A stretch of DNA of 64,000 bases from Streptomyces sp. NBRC 110611 (GCF_001590865.1 NZ_BBUY01000017.1:68347-132346); one strand, 5' to 3'. Shown: positions 50,762 to 60,772, numbered from the stretch's first letter. The notes: generated by a model not told the origin, from the letters alone. Numbers and translations: made by a program.

Positions 50762-53152
50762 GTGTTGCCCTCGCGCACCGCGCGTCCCCGCACGTCACGT
50801 CCCCGTCTACCGCGTTCCCGCATACCGCGCAGACCCCTGCTCGCCGCGGCCCTCGCCCTCGGCCTCGCCCTACCGGCCGCGCAGGCGACCCAGGCCGCCC
50901 CGCCCGTCCCCGACGCGCCGGCCCACCGGTCCGCCGCGTCCGCGCACTCCAACCCCTCCGACCACGCCCAACGCCTCGGCCGGAAGCCGCAGCTGGACCC
51001 GCGCACCGTGTCGGTGCCCCGCGGTGTCCCCACGTCCGGCCGCATACCGGGCCCGCGGACCAAGGCCGTCACCACCGGGCACCGCGCGCGTCCCGCCGTC
51101 GCGCCCTGCACGCTCGACGGGATCACCGGGCTGAGCCCCGAGCAGTTCGCGGACTTCCTCGCCGATCCCGCCGTCACCGCCGAGGACTGCCTCCGCGGCC
51201 TCATCTGGACCTGGGACAGCCGGCTCGTCCCGGTGATGTCGGACGAGCACGTCCAGGCCGTGGCCCGCCGCATCACCTCGCTGGCCGACGGCCACGACGG
51301 CCAGAACTCCACCCACCTGTACGAGATGTTCACGTACCTGCACGCGGTGGCGTACCACGACTTCTCGCACGACGAGATCGACACCACCGACGAGGCGACG
51401 GTCAACGCCGTACGAGGCGCGGTCGACGCCTTCGCCGCCGCCGCGCGCACCTTCGAACCCACCAGGGAGAACGCCGACACCCTGCGCGAAGCGCTGTACG
51501 GCGTCGGCCCGGGCGGCCGTCAGCACCAACTCGGCCTGGTCCAGAAGGTGCTGGCCACCATGGACCCCGAGCACACCGCCACTCACAAGGACCCGGCCTG
51601 GGCCGGGGCCGCCCTCGCCGGGCTCAGCCTGAACTACCTCGGCGTCTACCCCGGCAACCAGGACACCGCCTTCCAGGAGGCGGTCACCGCCGACCCCGGC
51701 TACCGCGCCGTCTTCAAGGGCTTCGCGGACTACACCCACCTCAAGGACACCGACAACGCCTGGGTGGTGCGCGACGCCATCGGTGAGTACGGACGGTTCG
51801 GCCAGGTCGAGGCCCTGAAGGGCGAGATCGTGCCCGCCCTCGGCCCCCTGCTGGAGCTCGTCACGCGCAACTTCGGGGACGGCAGCGAGCCCTGGGGGAA
51901 GGTCGTCACCTGGCTGATCGAGTTCGACGCCTGCCAGCCGTACAAGGTGTGCAAGGAGGACATCGAGCGCCGCCTCTTCACGGAGAAGTACACCTACGAC
52001 AAGGGCGGGATCGAGGTCCGCACCGCCCTCGACCGCAAGACCGTCGACCAGCTCTACTACGCGAGCAAGCAGGTCAGGGCGCAGTTCCACCGGGTGCTCG
52101 GCACGGACAAACCGCTGGACGGCGACACCAACGCCACCCTCCACATCGTGCTGTACGCGTCCAAGTCCGACTACCAGATCTACCAGCCGATCCTCACCGG
52201 CCTGAGCACCGACAACGGCGGGATGTACATCGAGCAGGGCGCGACCTTCTACACCTTCCAGCGCCGGGTCCCCCAGGACTCCACCCTCACGCTGGAGGAG
52301 CTCTTCCGCCACGAGTACACGCACTACCTCAACGGCCGCTGGGCGGTACCCGGCTTCTTCGGCGAGGGCCCGTGGTACGAGGGCGACCGGACCACCGCGA
52401 TGGACGAGGGAACGGCCGAGTTCTTCGACGGCGGCACCCGGCACGACGGCATCAAGGTCCGCAAGTCCCTGGTCCAGGGCATCATCGACGACACCTCGGG
52501 CGGCGGTCCGCGGATGACCGTCGACCAGCTGCTGCACGCCACGTACACCGGGGACGGCTTCCGCTTCTACGACTACGCCGGAACGTTCTTCGAGTTCCTG
52601 TGGACCGAACACCCCACGCTGCTGCGGGAGATGTACGCGTACGAGCGCGCCGACGACCCCGCGGGCTTCGACGCGTGGCGGGACCGGCTGGGCAAGGACA
52701 CCGCCCTGCAGAGCGCGTACGACGCCTTCCTCGACGAGCAGATCGCCCACGTCGACGACCTCTTCGTCCCGGACACCGCGTTCACCCCCGTCGGCGAACT
52801 GAAGCTCGCCGACGCCGCGGAGGTCCAGAGCGCGTTCGCCGCCGCCACCTCCCAAACCCCCCAGTGCAAGGACAACAAGCGCGACAAGGGCACCGAGGGC
52901 GACGGGGACGAGGTGTACGGCCGCTTCGTCTGCACCGGCAAGATCAGCGCCGACCTCACCGACCCCACCAACGCCGACCAGGTCTTCAAGGACATGTCGA
53001 AGGCCGTCGACACCACGCTCCTGGAGCGCTCCGCACCCGCCGCGAACAACTTCGCCGATATGAACTGCTCCTTCGGCGCGGTCGACACCCGGCACTCGCG
53101 AGCCGGCTCCGCCACCGCGGACTACACCTGTGAGGGGCCGCTCCGGCAGTGA
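50762..53152 (+). CDS. secreted M9 collagenase-like metalloprotease
   Basis: A 796-residue secreted protease. The N-terminus is Arg-rich (RTSRPRLPRSRIPRRPLLAAALALGLALPAAQA), a long signal peptide, possibly Tat-like. The zinc motif HEYTH is at 517-521 in LEELFRHEYTHYLNGRW, with a downstream Glu (MDEGTAEFFDG), as in the gluzincin M9 family. Two Cys-containing C-terminal segments follow but no obvious collagen-binding repeats. GTG 50762 has CGGAGG five bases upstream. Confidence 0.88.
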   Translation: MLPSRTARPRTSRPRLPRSRIPRRPLLAAALALGLALPAAQATQAAPPVPDAPAHRSAASAHSNPSDHAQRLGRKPQLDPRTVSVPRGVPTSGRIPGPRTKAVTTGHRARPAVAPCTLDGITGLSPEQFADFLADPAVTAEDCLRGLIWTWDSRLVPVMSDEHVQAVARRITSLADGHDGQNSTHLYEMFTYLHAVAYHDFSHDEIDTTDEATVNAVRGAVDAFAAAARTFEPTRENADTLREALYGVGPGGRQHQLGLVQKVLATMDPEHTATHKDPAWAGAALAGLSLNYLGVYPGNQDTAFQEAVTADPGYRAVFKGFADYTHLKDTDNAWVVRDAIGEYGRFGQVEALKGEIVPALGPLLELVTRNFGDGSEPWGKVVTWLIEFDACQPYKVCKEDIERRLFTEKYTYDKGGIEVRTALDRKTVDQLYYASKQVRAQFHRVLGTDKPLDGDTNATLHIVLYASKSDYQIYQPILTGLSTDNGGMYIEQGATFYTFQRRVPQDSTLTLEELFRHEYTHYLNGRWAVPGFFGEGPWYEGDRTTAMDEGTAEFFDGGTRHDGIKVRKSLVQGIIDDTSGGGPRMTVDQLLHATYTGDGFRFYDYAGTFFEFLWTEHPTLLREMYAYERADDPAGFDAWRDRLGKDTALQSAYDAFLDEQIAHVDDLFVPDTAFTPVGELKLADAAEVQSAFAAATSQTPQCKDNKRDKGTEGDGDEVYGRFVCTGKISADLTDPTNADQVFKDMSKAVDTTLLERSAPAANNFADMNCSFGAVDTRHSRAGSATADYTCEGPLRQ

Positions 53153-53179
53153 CGCACGGCGCCGGCACCGTGACGAGGA

Positions 53180-55594
53180 TCAGCCCTCCGGCAGATCGAG
53201 CCGCCGGGCCGTCCCCGGCGCGACGCTGAACGACCGCTCCCGCAGCCGCACCCGCACCGCCGCCTGCTGGGACCCCGGTACCGCGATCCGCACCTGTTCC
53301 CCGTGGATCCGCAGATCGATGTCCCAGTGGTGGCGGTAGCGGATGCGGACGTCGAACGTGGAGAGCTGGGGGAGCGGTGCCGGGTCCAGCCAGAGGGCCC
53401 CCTCGCGGGTCTCCAGACCGGTCAGACCCCGCTGCACCAGATCCAGGGTGCCGGCCATCGCCCCGAGGTGGATGCCCTCCGCGGTACTGCCGCCGTGCAG
53501 GTCGGCGACATCGCCGGTGAGCGCCTCCTCGCAGTACGTCCAGGCGTCCGGGCGGTGCACCCGGGCCAGCACCCAGGCGTGCACCACGGCGCTGAGCGTG
53601 GAGCCGTGGCTGGTGCGGTGGAGGTAGTAGTCGACGGTGGCGCGCCAGGTGTCGTCGTCGAGGGGGTAGCCGAGCCGGCGGAGGACCGAGGCGAGCTCCG
53701 CGGGGGAGAAGAGGTAACCGAGCATCAGGACATCGGCCTGCTTGGAGGCCTGATAGCGGTTGACGGTGTCGCCCTCCGCCTCCAGGATCCGGTCCAGCCG
53801 CCGGATGTCCCCGTAGCGCCGGCGGTAGCCCGCCCAGTCGAATTCGGCCAGGTCGGCATAGCCGGCGAACTGGCTGATCACGCCCTGGTGGAAGGGCACA
53901 TGGAGCAGCCGGGCGATATCGTCCCAGCGCTCCGGCTCGTCCGGGGTGAGCTGGATCTGCTCGAAGAGCTGCCGCCGGTGGGCCTCGGGGAGGCTCCGGC
54001 AGAGCTCGAGCGCGCGCGTCAGCACCCAGGCCGCGGTGACATTGGTGTACGCGTTGTCGTCGACGCCGGGCTCGGCGGCCCCCGGATAGCCGTCGTGGTA
54101 CTCGTCGGGGCCGACCACACCGCGGATCCGGTACCGGCCCAGCCCCGGGTCCCACGCGGCGACGGAGGCCCAGAACCGTGCGATCTGGAGCAGCATTTCG
54201 GCCCCCTTGCCGTGCAGGAACTCCGTATCGCCGCTGGCCTGGCCGTACTGCCAGATGTTGTAGGCGATCGCCGACCCCACGTGGTGCTGACGGCGCGAGT
54301 GGTCGGGCAGCCAGTGGCCGGACCGGGGGTTGAGATGGAGCTGCTGGGTCTCCTCACGGCCGTCACCGGCGCTCTGCCACGGGTACATCGCCCCCGCCCG
54401 GCCCGCCTCCCGCGCCGCGTGGCAGGCGGCGGGCAGCCGCCGGTGGCGGTAGTCGAGCAGCGCCCGGGACACCTCGGGCAGGCGCAGGTTCAAGAACGGC
54501 AGCACGAACAGCTCGTCCCAGAAGACGTGCCCGCGGTACGCCTCACCGTGCAGGCCCCGCGCCGGCACCCCGACATCCAGCTCCGCGGTGTGCGGCGAGA
54601 GGGTCTGCAGCACATGGAAGAGGTGCAGCCGCAGGATCCGGCCCGCCTCCCCGGGCACCTCCAGCCGGGCCTGCCGCCACAGGCCGTCCCAGGCACGCCG
54701 GTGCGAGGCCAGCAGCTGCCGGAAGTGCGGGGCCTGGAGCACACAGGTCACCGCGGCGTGCCGGGGACTCTCGATCGCCGGGTCGTGGGAGGTGTACAGC
54801 GCCACCGTCTTGTCGACGGCCACGGTGGCGCCCGCGGTGACCGGCAGCAGCACCGTGTGGCAGGCCCGGAGCACGGTCAGCCGGGGCCGCGGCGCCACGC
54901 CCCGCACGGGCGTGGCCCGGAGCCGCTCGGCCAGCGCGATGCGGATGTCCGAGTCGACGGTGCGGCAGCTCAGCCACACCGTGTCCGGTCCCTCGGCGCC
55001 CGTCTCCCAGCCCCGTAGATGCTGGTCGGCCAGACCTCGGTAGCGCTCCACGCCGGTATTGCGGACCGCGCCGTCGATCCCCGCCTCCACCTCCACCGAG
55101 CCCGCCCAGCCCTCCGCCGTGAACGCGGTGCGCAGCGCGGCCAGATGGGGTTCGCCCATGTGCACCAGGCGGCGCTGCTCGACCCCCAGCCGCCGCCCGG
55201 ACCCGTCCTCGTACACCGACCAGCGGGTCAGGGTGCCGTGCCGCAGGTCCAGGTCCTGCCGGTGCTCCGTCAGCTGCGGGTGGTCGGGGGAGAGCCAGGG
55301 CCCGGGGGGCGCGTCGGCCGGGCGGATGCGGTAGCGCAGCGGCAGCCAGTTGGGCAGGTTGACCAGGTCCTCGTTGTCCACCGGGCGGTCCGCCACGGTG
55401 GACGTCAGGCGGTTGTAGCAGCCGGCCGCGTAGGTGCCCGGATAGTGCGCGGGCCCCACCAGCACCTCGGACGCCGCGCCCCGGGTGCAGAAGTAGCCGT
55501 TGCCCAGCGCGCAGAGCGCCTCCCGCAGCCGTTCCGAACCCGCGTCATACCCCTCGTACGACCAGGTCCAGGAGCGGCCGCCGGCGGTCGGCAT
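53180..55594 (-). CDS. glycoside hydrolase family 65 phosphorylase
   Basis: An 804-residue GH65 enzyme (maltose, trehalose or kojibiose phosphorylase group). It has an N-terminal beta-sandwich, an (alpha/alpha)6 barrel, the general acid Glu in VVGPDEYHDGY, and a phosphate-site HRTSHGSTLS loop. Which disaccharide is cleaved cannot be told from sequence alone. ATG 55594 gives a normal start (SWTWSYEGYDAGSERLREALCALGNGYF). It is divergent from a universal stress protein gene, suggesting storage-sugar use under stress. Confidence 0.9.
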   Translation of the reverse strand: MPTAGGRSWTWSYEGYDAGSERLREALCALGNGYFCTRGAASEVLVGPAHYPGTYAAGCYNRLTSTVADRPVDNEDLVNLPNWLPLRYRIRPADAPPGPWLSPDHPQLTEHRQDLDLRHGTLTRWSVYEDGSGRRLGVEQRRLVHMGEPHLAALRTAFTAEGWAGSVEVEAGIDGAVRNTGVERYRGLADQHLRGWETGAEGPDTVWLSCRTVDSDIRIALAERLRATPVRGVAPRPRLTVLRACHTVLLPVTAGATVAVDKTVALYTSHDPAIESPRHAAVTCVLQAPHFRQLLASHRRAWDGLWRQARLEVPGEAGRILRLHLFHVLQTLSPHTAELDVGVPARGLHGEAYRGHVFWDELFVLPFLNLRLPEVSRALLDYRHRRLPAACHAAREAGRAGAMYPWQSAGDGREETQQLHLNPRSGHWLPDHSRRQHHVGSAIAYNIWQYGQASGDTEFLHGKGAEMLLQIARFWASVAAWDPGLGRYRIRGVVGPDEYHDGYPGAAEPGVDDNAYTNVTAAWVLTRALELCRSLPEAHRRQLFEQIQLTPDEPERWDDIARLLHVPFHQGVISQFAGYADLAEFDWAGYRRRYGDIRRLDRILEAEGDTVNRYQASKQADVLMLGYLFSPAELASVLRRLGYPLDDDTWRATVDYYLHRTSHGSTLSAVVHAWVLARVHRPDAWTYCEEALTGDVADLHGGSTAEGIHLGAMAGTLDLVQRGLTGLETREGALWLDPAPLPQLSTFDVRIRYRHHWDIDLRIHGEQVRIAVPGSQQAAVRVRLRERSFSVAPGTARRLDLPEG

Positions 55595-55783
55595 CGGTCT
55601 CGGTTCCCTTCGTCGGTGTCCTTCCATGTCACCACGGCCGCCGGCCGGGGGCGCGGTGCGCGGGGCCGGGCCCTGGCGTGCCCCGGGGCGTGGGGTGACG
55701 ATGGAGACACACCGGCCGGACCGGCGACCGGGCGACTGGGCTACGGAGACGACCGGGCTACCGAGCGGAAGGCGGTGGCGGCG

Positions 55784-56647
55784 ATGGAACGGCCCCTGGT
55801 CGTGGGCGTCGACGGATCGGACTCCGCCCTCCGGGCCCTCGACTGGGCGGTGGACGAGGCGGCGCTCCTCGGGCTTCCGCTGCGCGTGCTGTACGCCTCC
55901 GCCTGGGAGCACTTCGAAGGCGAGGTCCCCGGGCAGGCCCGGGAACGCCCCCGTGAGCAGGCGCTCGTGGAGGCCGTCGTGGCCTCCGCCGCCGAACGGG
56001 CCCGCGGCCGGGATACCGCTGTCGACGTCACCACCGACGTGGCACCCGAGGACGCGGTCACCGCCCTGCTACGCGCGGGACACACCGCGTCGCGGCTGGT
56101 CCTGGGCTCGCGGGGGCGCGGGGAGATCACCGGGCTGCTGCTGGGGTCGGTCGGGCTGGCGGTCGTGGCGCGGGCCCGCTGCCCAGTGGTCGTGGTACGC
56201 GGCGACCCGGCCGGGCTGACCGGTACGCACCAGTCCGTCCTCCTCGGCGTCGGCGACCCGGACAAGGGCGTGGACGCGGTCCGGTTCGCCTTCCGGGAGG
56301 CCGAGGCCCGCGGCTGCCTGCTGAAGGCCGTGCGCGCCTGGCGCTGCCCGGCGCACGAGCGGACCGCCACGGGACACCCCGGGAGCCGGCACGAACGGCA
56401 GGCCTCGGAGCTGATCGACAAGGCGCTGGCCGCGGCGGCCGGCGACCATCCGGAGGTCAGGGTGCGGCGGACCACCGTCGAGGGTCCGGCGCACAAGGTG
56501 CTGGTGCACCGTGCGGCCGCGGCGGATCTGCTGGTCATCGGGGCCGGGCGCCGCCAGGGCCACTTCGGGCTCCCGCTGGGGCGGGTGGTGCACGGCGCGC
56601 TGTGTCATGCGGCCTGCCCGGTGGCGGTCGTACCGCAGCGCGACTGA
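55784..56647 (+). CDS. tandem-domain universal stress protein
   Basis: A 287-residue protein with two Usp domains. The first has VVGVDGSDSALRALDWA and the ATP-loop GSRGRGEITGLLLGSV; the second has LLGVGDPDKGVDAVRFA and IGAGRRQGHFGLPLGRV. Both carry G-2x-G-9x-G(S)-type nucleotide loops, so ATP binding is likely. Tandem Usps are common in actinobacterial hypoxia and dormancy sets. ATG 55784 is used. Confidence 0.88.
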   Translation: MERPLVVGVDGSDSALRALDWAVDEAALLGLPLRVLYASAWEHFEGEVPGQARERPREQALVEAVVASAAERARGRDTAVDVTTDVAPEDAVTALLRAGHTASRLVLGSRGRGEITGLLLGSVGLAVVARARCPVVVVRGDPAGLTGTHQSVLLGVGDPDKGVDAVRFAFREAEARGCLLKAVRAWRCPAHERTATGHPGSRHERQASELIDKALAAAAGDHPEVRVRRTTVEGPAHKVLVHRAAAADLLVIGAGRRQGHFGLPLGRVVHGALCHAACPVAVVPQRD

Positions 56648-56685
56648 GCGGGACCGGCGCGTTCCTACGGCGGCCCGCCGCTGAT

Positions 56686-56721
56686 CAGCCCTCCATGCCG
56701 GCTCAGCCGTCCATGCCGGCT
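56686..56721. repeat. 18-bp imperfect tandem repeat at pncB end
   Basis: CAGCCCTCCATGCCGGCT and CAGCCGTCCATGCCGGCT are adjacent, and a partial third copy (CAGCCGTCC) runs into the pncB stop codon region. The repeat lies in the convergent gap between the Usp gene and pncB. Confidence 0.75.
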
Positions 56722-58067
56722 CAGCCGTCCGCGCCGAACGGCGCCAGGATCTCCCGCTCGGTCCGCCGCTGTACCCGCTCGCTCAGTACGGACAGCTGGT
56801 GCGACACCGTCGCCCGCACCGGCTCCGGCGACCGGATGCGCCGCGCCGTGCCGGGCAGCTCCGCGACGTCCGCCAGCAGCCGCCGGTGGGCGTCCGCGCG
56901 CCGGTCCCGGGGCGTACCGCGCCGGCCCGCCCGCATCATCGTCTCCAGCAGCGGTACCCCGTCCGTGGGCGGCGGCTCGTCGGCCAGCCCGATCACATCG
57001 TGACAACCGGGCCGGCGGAAGACCTGCTTGCGGCCCGGAGCGGTCGCCTTCGCCGACGACAGCTTCATCACCGGCCGGCCGTCGTACGCCACCAGCTTGT
57101 ACGCCGAATCCAGCGCGGGTGCGTCGGCGCTCACCCCGACCCGGGTGCCCACCGCGTACACATCGATCGGTGCACCCGAGGCCACCAGATCGTGTACGGC
57201 GTACTCGTCCAGCCCGCCGCTGGCGACGATCCGCACCTGGGGCAGGCCCGCGTTGTCGAGCATCGCGCGGGCGCGGCGGGAGAGCCGGCCCAGGTCACCG
57301 CTGTCCAGCCGGATCGCCGAGCCGTCACCGCGGCCCAGCGCGGTCAGCACCCGGGCCGCCGCCGCGACCCCGGACGCGGTGTCATAGGTGTCCACCAGGA
57401 ACGTCACCGGACCGGGGTGGCACAGCGCGAACGCGGTGAAGGCGGCCTCCTCGTCCTCGAACGCCTCCACGTAGGAGTGCGCCATCGTGCCGATGGCCGG
57501 CAGGTCCTCGGCGTGTGCCGCCGCGACGTTGCTGGTCCCGGCGAAACCGGCCATCGCCCCCAGCCGGGCCACGGTGTGCGCGACCTCGGTGCCATGGGTG
57601 CGCCGCAGCGAGAAGTCCACCACGGGGCGGCCCTGCGCGGCGAGTACACAGCGGACGGCCTTGGATGCCAGCGCGGTCTGATGGCTGAGCTGGTTGAGAA
57701 CGTACGTCTCCACCAGCTGCGCCTCGGGGAGCGGCGCGGTGATCTCCAGCAGCGGCTCATTGGCCAGCACCACGCGCCCCTCCGGTACCGCCCGGACCTC
57801 CCCGGTGAAGCGCAGGTCCGCCAGCGGGGCCAGCTCCCGCGCGGGCCGTTGCAGCGCCTGGGCGAACACCTCGATGTCGTCGTGCCGCACCCGGAAGCCG
57901 GCGAGGTGGTCGAGGACCGATTCGACGCCCGCGGCGATCAGGAAGCCCCGCTCCGGCGGCAGCCGCCGGACGAAGCAGCTGAAGGTCGCCGGCCGCACCA
58001 TGTCCTCGCGCAGGTACGACAGGGCCATGGTCACTTCGTACAGATCGGTGACCGTCGCATCCGCCAT
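56721..58067 (-). CDS. pncB: nicotinate phosphoribosyltransferase
   Basis: A 448-residue NAPRTase of the NAD salvage pathway. It has TDLYEVTMA near the N-terminus, active-site segment FSLRRTHGTE, phosphate and PRPP-site segments RLDSGDLGRLSRRAR and VASGGLDEYAVHDLV, and the YAVGTRVGVS loop. ATG 58067 follows GGAAGGAG. Paralogues of this enzyme sit in dormancy-type clusters. The gene lies between a Usp gene and a DUF1876 gene, which fits such a context. Confidence 0.93.
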   Translation of the reverse strand: MADATVTDLYEVTMALSYLREDMVRPATFSCFVRRLPPERGFLIAAGVESVLDHLAGFRVRHDDIEVFAQALQRPARELAPLADLRFTGEVRAVPEGRVVLANEPLLEITAPLPEAQLVETYVLNQLSHQTALASKAVRCVLAAQGRPVVDFSLRRTHGTEVAHTVARLGAMAGFAGTSNVAAAHAEDLPAIGTMAHSYVEAFEDEEAAFTAFALCHPGPVTFLVDTYDTASGVAAAARVLTALGRGDGSAIRLDSGDLGRLSRRARAMLDNAGLPQVRIVASGGLDEYAVHDLVASGAPIDVYAVGTRVGVSADAPALDSAYKLVAYDGRPVMKLSSAKATAPGRKQVFRRPGCHDVIGLADEPPPTDGVPLLETMMRAGRRGTPRDRRADAHRRLLADVAELPGTARRIRSPEPVRATVSHQLSVLSERVQRRTEREILAPFGADG

Positions 58068-58116
58068 GGCCGACTCCTTCCCGGCCGGGCCGCCGGCCCG
58101 GCGCGCCGCGCCCGGC

Positions 58117-58416
58117 TCAGGCCAGCGCGTTCGTCCAGCCGTAGGCCATCCGGTTCTCCCGCCGGGGCGGCGCCGCACCGACCTCCTGGAGGTCGTCGTC
58201 CGCCACCCGCAGCAGCTGCCCCGCGAGGTCCTTCAGCGCGCGCCCGGCCGCGATCTCGTCCCCGATCTCCGGTACGTCCGGATCCCCGGGGCTGCAGCGG
58301 GCCGTGCCGTGCCCGGTGAGGGTGGTGGTTCCGGTCTCCAGGACCGCCCGCGCCGTGGTCGTGCCGTCCTCTTCGACGAGGGAGACCCGGACCGGCCAGT
58401 CGACTGTGTTCGCCAT
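58117..58416 (-). CDS. DUF1876-family protein
   Basis: A 99-residue protein (VRVSLVEEDGTTTARAVLETGTTTLTGHGTARCSPGDPDVPEIGDEIAAGRALKDLAGQLL). It is a DUF1876 member, a small alpha-beta, dsRNA-binding-domain-like fold that is widespread in actinobacterial stress clusters and has no known function. It lies 49 bases upstream of pncB on the same strand. Confidence 0.85.
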   Translation of the reverse strand: MANTVDWPVRVSLVEEDGTTTARAVLETGTTTLTGHGTARCSPGDPDVPEIGDEIAAGRALKDLAGQLLRVADDDLQEVGAAPPRRENRMAYGWTNALA

Positions 58417-58441
58417 GGCTCACTCCCGTTGCGCCGTGCCT

Positions 58442-58518
58442 GCCGCACTCCAGGCGCAGCCAACGCGCCCGGTGCGCTGTGTCCGCCACGCTCCGGGCGC
58501 AACCCACGCGCCCGTGCG
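58442..58518. repeat. imperfect 35-bp direct repeat upstream of DUF1876 gene
   Basis: A GC-rich unit beginning GCCGCACTCC at 58442 recurs beginning GCCACGCTCC at 58485 (43-bp step), with shared GGCGCA and ACGCGCCC cores. It lies between the second Usp gene and the DUF1876 gene, a candidate promoter-region element. Confidence 0.55.
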
Positions 58519-58544
58519 CACCCCTACCGTCATCATCCGCCTTC

Positions 58545-59405
58545 TCACTCGTGGGGCACCACCGCCACCGGGCACGGAGCGTGATGGACCACGGCCTGCA
58601 CGATATGGCCGATCCGCGGCCCCGGCAGCAGGTGGCGGTGCCGGCGTCCCACGGCGAGCAGCGCCGCGCCCGCGGTGTCGTGCAGCAGCGCGGGCGCCGG
58701 GCTCTCCATCTCGGCCCGCGCGTCCACCGGCACATCCGGGTACTTCTCCCGCCAGGGCCGCAGCGCCTGCTCGAGCTCGTACCGGGCCAGCTTGGCCGCT
58801 TCTTCGGCGGCGCACGGCTCCACCCCGCCGCCCCGGTTGTACGCGTACGCGGGCAGATGCCGGCCGTGCACGGCACGCAGGGTGACCCCGCGGCGCGCGG
58901 CACTGGCGAAGGCGAAGGCGAACAGCGCCTCGCACGGCTCGTGGAGGCTGACCCCGAGCACCACGTCCCCGTCCCGCCCGTCCGGCGTGGGCTCCTGATC
59001 GGCGCGTACGATCACGGCCGGGGTGCTGGTGTGTGTGACCAGCTGCAGACCGAGTTCACCGAGGACGTAGCGCGACACCGGGCCGAGGTTCCGCGAGCCG
59101 AGGACCAGCAGGTCGGATGCGGCGGCCGCCTCCTTGAGGGCCTCCATCGGGTCCTTGGCCACCAGGTCCGCGTCCACCGGGAGGTCCGGGTGGCGGGCGC
59201 GGACGGCCGCTACGGCCTCGTCCATCATCCGGTGCGCCCAGTAGTTCTGGCCGCTGGCCTGGGGCCCGGTCTCGGACGCGAGCAGCACCCAGGCGTGCAG
59301 CAGCCGCAGCCGCGCGCGCCGCAGCCGTGCCTCCCGCGCCGCCCACAGGACGGCGGCCCGGGACTCCGGCGTACCGTCCACACCGGCGGTGACGATGTCC
59401 TTCAT
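58545..59405 (-). CDS. tandem-domain universal stress protein
   Basis: A 286-residue protein with two Usp domains (TAGVDGTPESRAAVLWAAREA and GSRNLGPVSRYVLGEL in the first; VVLGVSLHEPCEALFAFAF and VGRRHRHLLPGPRIGH in the second). The second domain's phosphate-loop is more diverged. It lies on the same strand as DUF1876 and pncB and may be the first gene of that stress unit. Confidence 0.87.
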   Translation of the reverse strand: MKDIVTAGVDGTPESRAAVLWAAREARLRRARLRLLHAWVLLASETGPQASGQNYWAHRMMDEAVAAVRARHPDLPVDADLVAKDPMEALKEAAAASDLLVLGSRNLGPVSRYVLGELGLQLVTHTSTPAVIVRADQEPTPDGRDGDVVLGVSLHEPCEALFAFAFASAARRGVTLRAVHGRHLPAYAYNRGGGVEPCAAEEAAKLARYELEQALRPWREKYPDVPVDARAEMESPAPALLHDTAGAALLAVGRRHRHLLPGPRIGHIVQAVVHHAPCPVAVVPHE

Positions 59406-59512
59406 GGCCTGGCTCCTCTCTCCGGCGGCCGTCTCCGGCCCGCGGTGTCCGTCGCACACCTCCAGCCTCCGCCCGGGCCCGCCCTGCCCGCACGGCGACC
59501 GCGCGCCCGGGG

Positions 59513-60772
59513 CTAGACCCGGCCGTGGGACCGCTGGGCGCGCCGGGACAGTGAGTCGATCACCACCGCGAGCAGCAGCACCCCGCCCGTGATCATGTAC
59601 TGGACGGCGGTCTCGATGCCCATCAGGGCCACCCCCGACGCGATGGACTGGATGACCAGCACCCCGAGCAGCGCCGACCAGGTCCGGCCCCGGCCGCCGA
59701 ACATGCTGGTACCGCCGATGACGGCGGCGGCGATGGCGGCCATCAGCAGATTGCCCGACCCCGACGTCTGGGAGACCGAGGTGACCCGGGAGGCCAGGAA
59801 CACCCCGCCGATCGCGGCCATCGTGCCCGACACCATGAACACCGAGATCCGCACCAGGTCCACGTTCAGCCCGGTGCGCCGGGCCGCCTCCACGCTGCCG
59901 CCCAGCGCGAAGATCATCCGTCCGTAACGGGTACGGCACAGCACCTGGTCGAGTCCGACGAGAAGGACCAGGAAGATCAGCAGGGCCAGCGGCAGGCCCT
60001 GGAACTGGTTCAGCACATACGCCGCGACCACCGAGATCACCGCCAGCACGGCGGTGCGCAGCACCAGTTCGCCCACCGGCCGGGCCGGCACCCCGGCGGC
60101 CCGGCGACGCCGTACGTCGTGGTACGAGGCGAGGAAGTAGCCGGCGGTGCCGAGCACCGCGAGGCCGTAGGCGTAGGCGTCATGGGTGAAGTAGAAGCCG
60201 GTCAGCTGGGCGACCAGGCCCCGGTCGTCGAGGTTGAGGGTGCCGCTGGAGCCCAGGAGGGAGACCATCAGGCCGTTCCAGCCCAGCAGCCCCGCCAGCG
60301 TGACCACGAAAGCGGGCACCCCCACCTTCGCGAAGAAGAACCCCTGCACGGCGCCGATCGCCGTACCGCTGAGCACGGCGAGGAGCAGCGCCGGTCCCTC
60401 CGGCATGCCGTGGTCCACGTTCAGCACCGCGAAGGCGGCCGCCGCCAGGCCGCTCACCGAGCCGACCGACAGGTCGATCTCCCCGAGCAGCAGCACGAAG
60501 ACGACACCGGTCGAGATCATCCCGATGCCGACGATGTCCACGCTCAGCACGGAGAGGTTGCGCGGGGAGAGGAAGTTGCCGTTGAGGCTCTGGAAGATGA
60601 TCCACACCACGAGCAGACCGAGGACGACCGGGACCGAGCCCAGCTCACCGGCGTGGAACCGGCGCCGGAGGATCCGCAGCGGGTTCTGCCCGCCGCGCCC
60701 GTCCGGGGCCCGGCCGCCGCCCGTACCGCCCGGCCGCTTCCCGCGGAGCGCCGCCGTCCACGGCCGGCTCAC
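59513..60772 (-). CDS. sugar ABC transporter permease (XylH/RbsC-type)
   Basis: A 419-residue permease with about ten transmembrane helices and the carbohydrate-uptake-2 signatures LLGEIDLSVGSVSGLAAAAFAVL and ALGGSVEAARRTGLNV. It also has GGTSMFGGRGRTWSALLGVLVIQSIASG. This is the XylH-like group with a long N-terminus. The first codons overlap the ATPase stop by four bases (ATGA). No substrate-binding lipoprotein gene is within the window. Confidence 0.9.
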   Translation of the reverse strand: MSRPWTAALRGKRPGGTGGGRAPDGRGGQNPLRILRRRFHAGELGSVPVVLGLLVVWIIFQSLNGNFLSPRNLSVLSVDIVGIGMISTGVVFVLLLGEIDLSVGSVSGLAAAAFAVLNVDHGMPEGPALLLAVLSGTAIGAVQGFFFAKVGVPAFVVTLAGLLGWNGLMVSLLGSSGTLNLDDRGLVAQLTGFYFTHDAYAYGLAVLGTAGYFLASYHDVRRRRAAGVPARPVGELVLRTAVLAVISVVAAYVLNQFQGLPLALLIFLVLLVGLDQVLCRTRYGRMIFALGGSVEAARRTGLNVDLVRISVFMVSGTMAAIGGVFLASRVTSVSQTSGSGNLLMAAIAAAVIGGTSMFGGRGRTWSALLGVLVIQSIASGVALMGIETAVQYMITGGVLLLAVVIDSLSRRAQRSHGRV

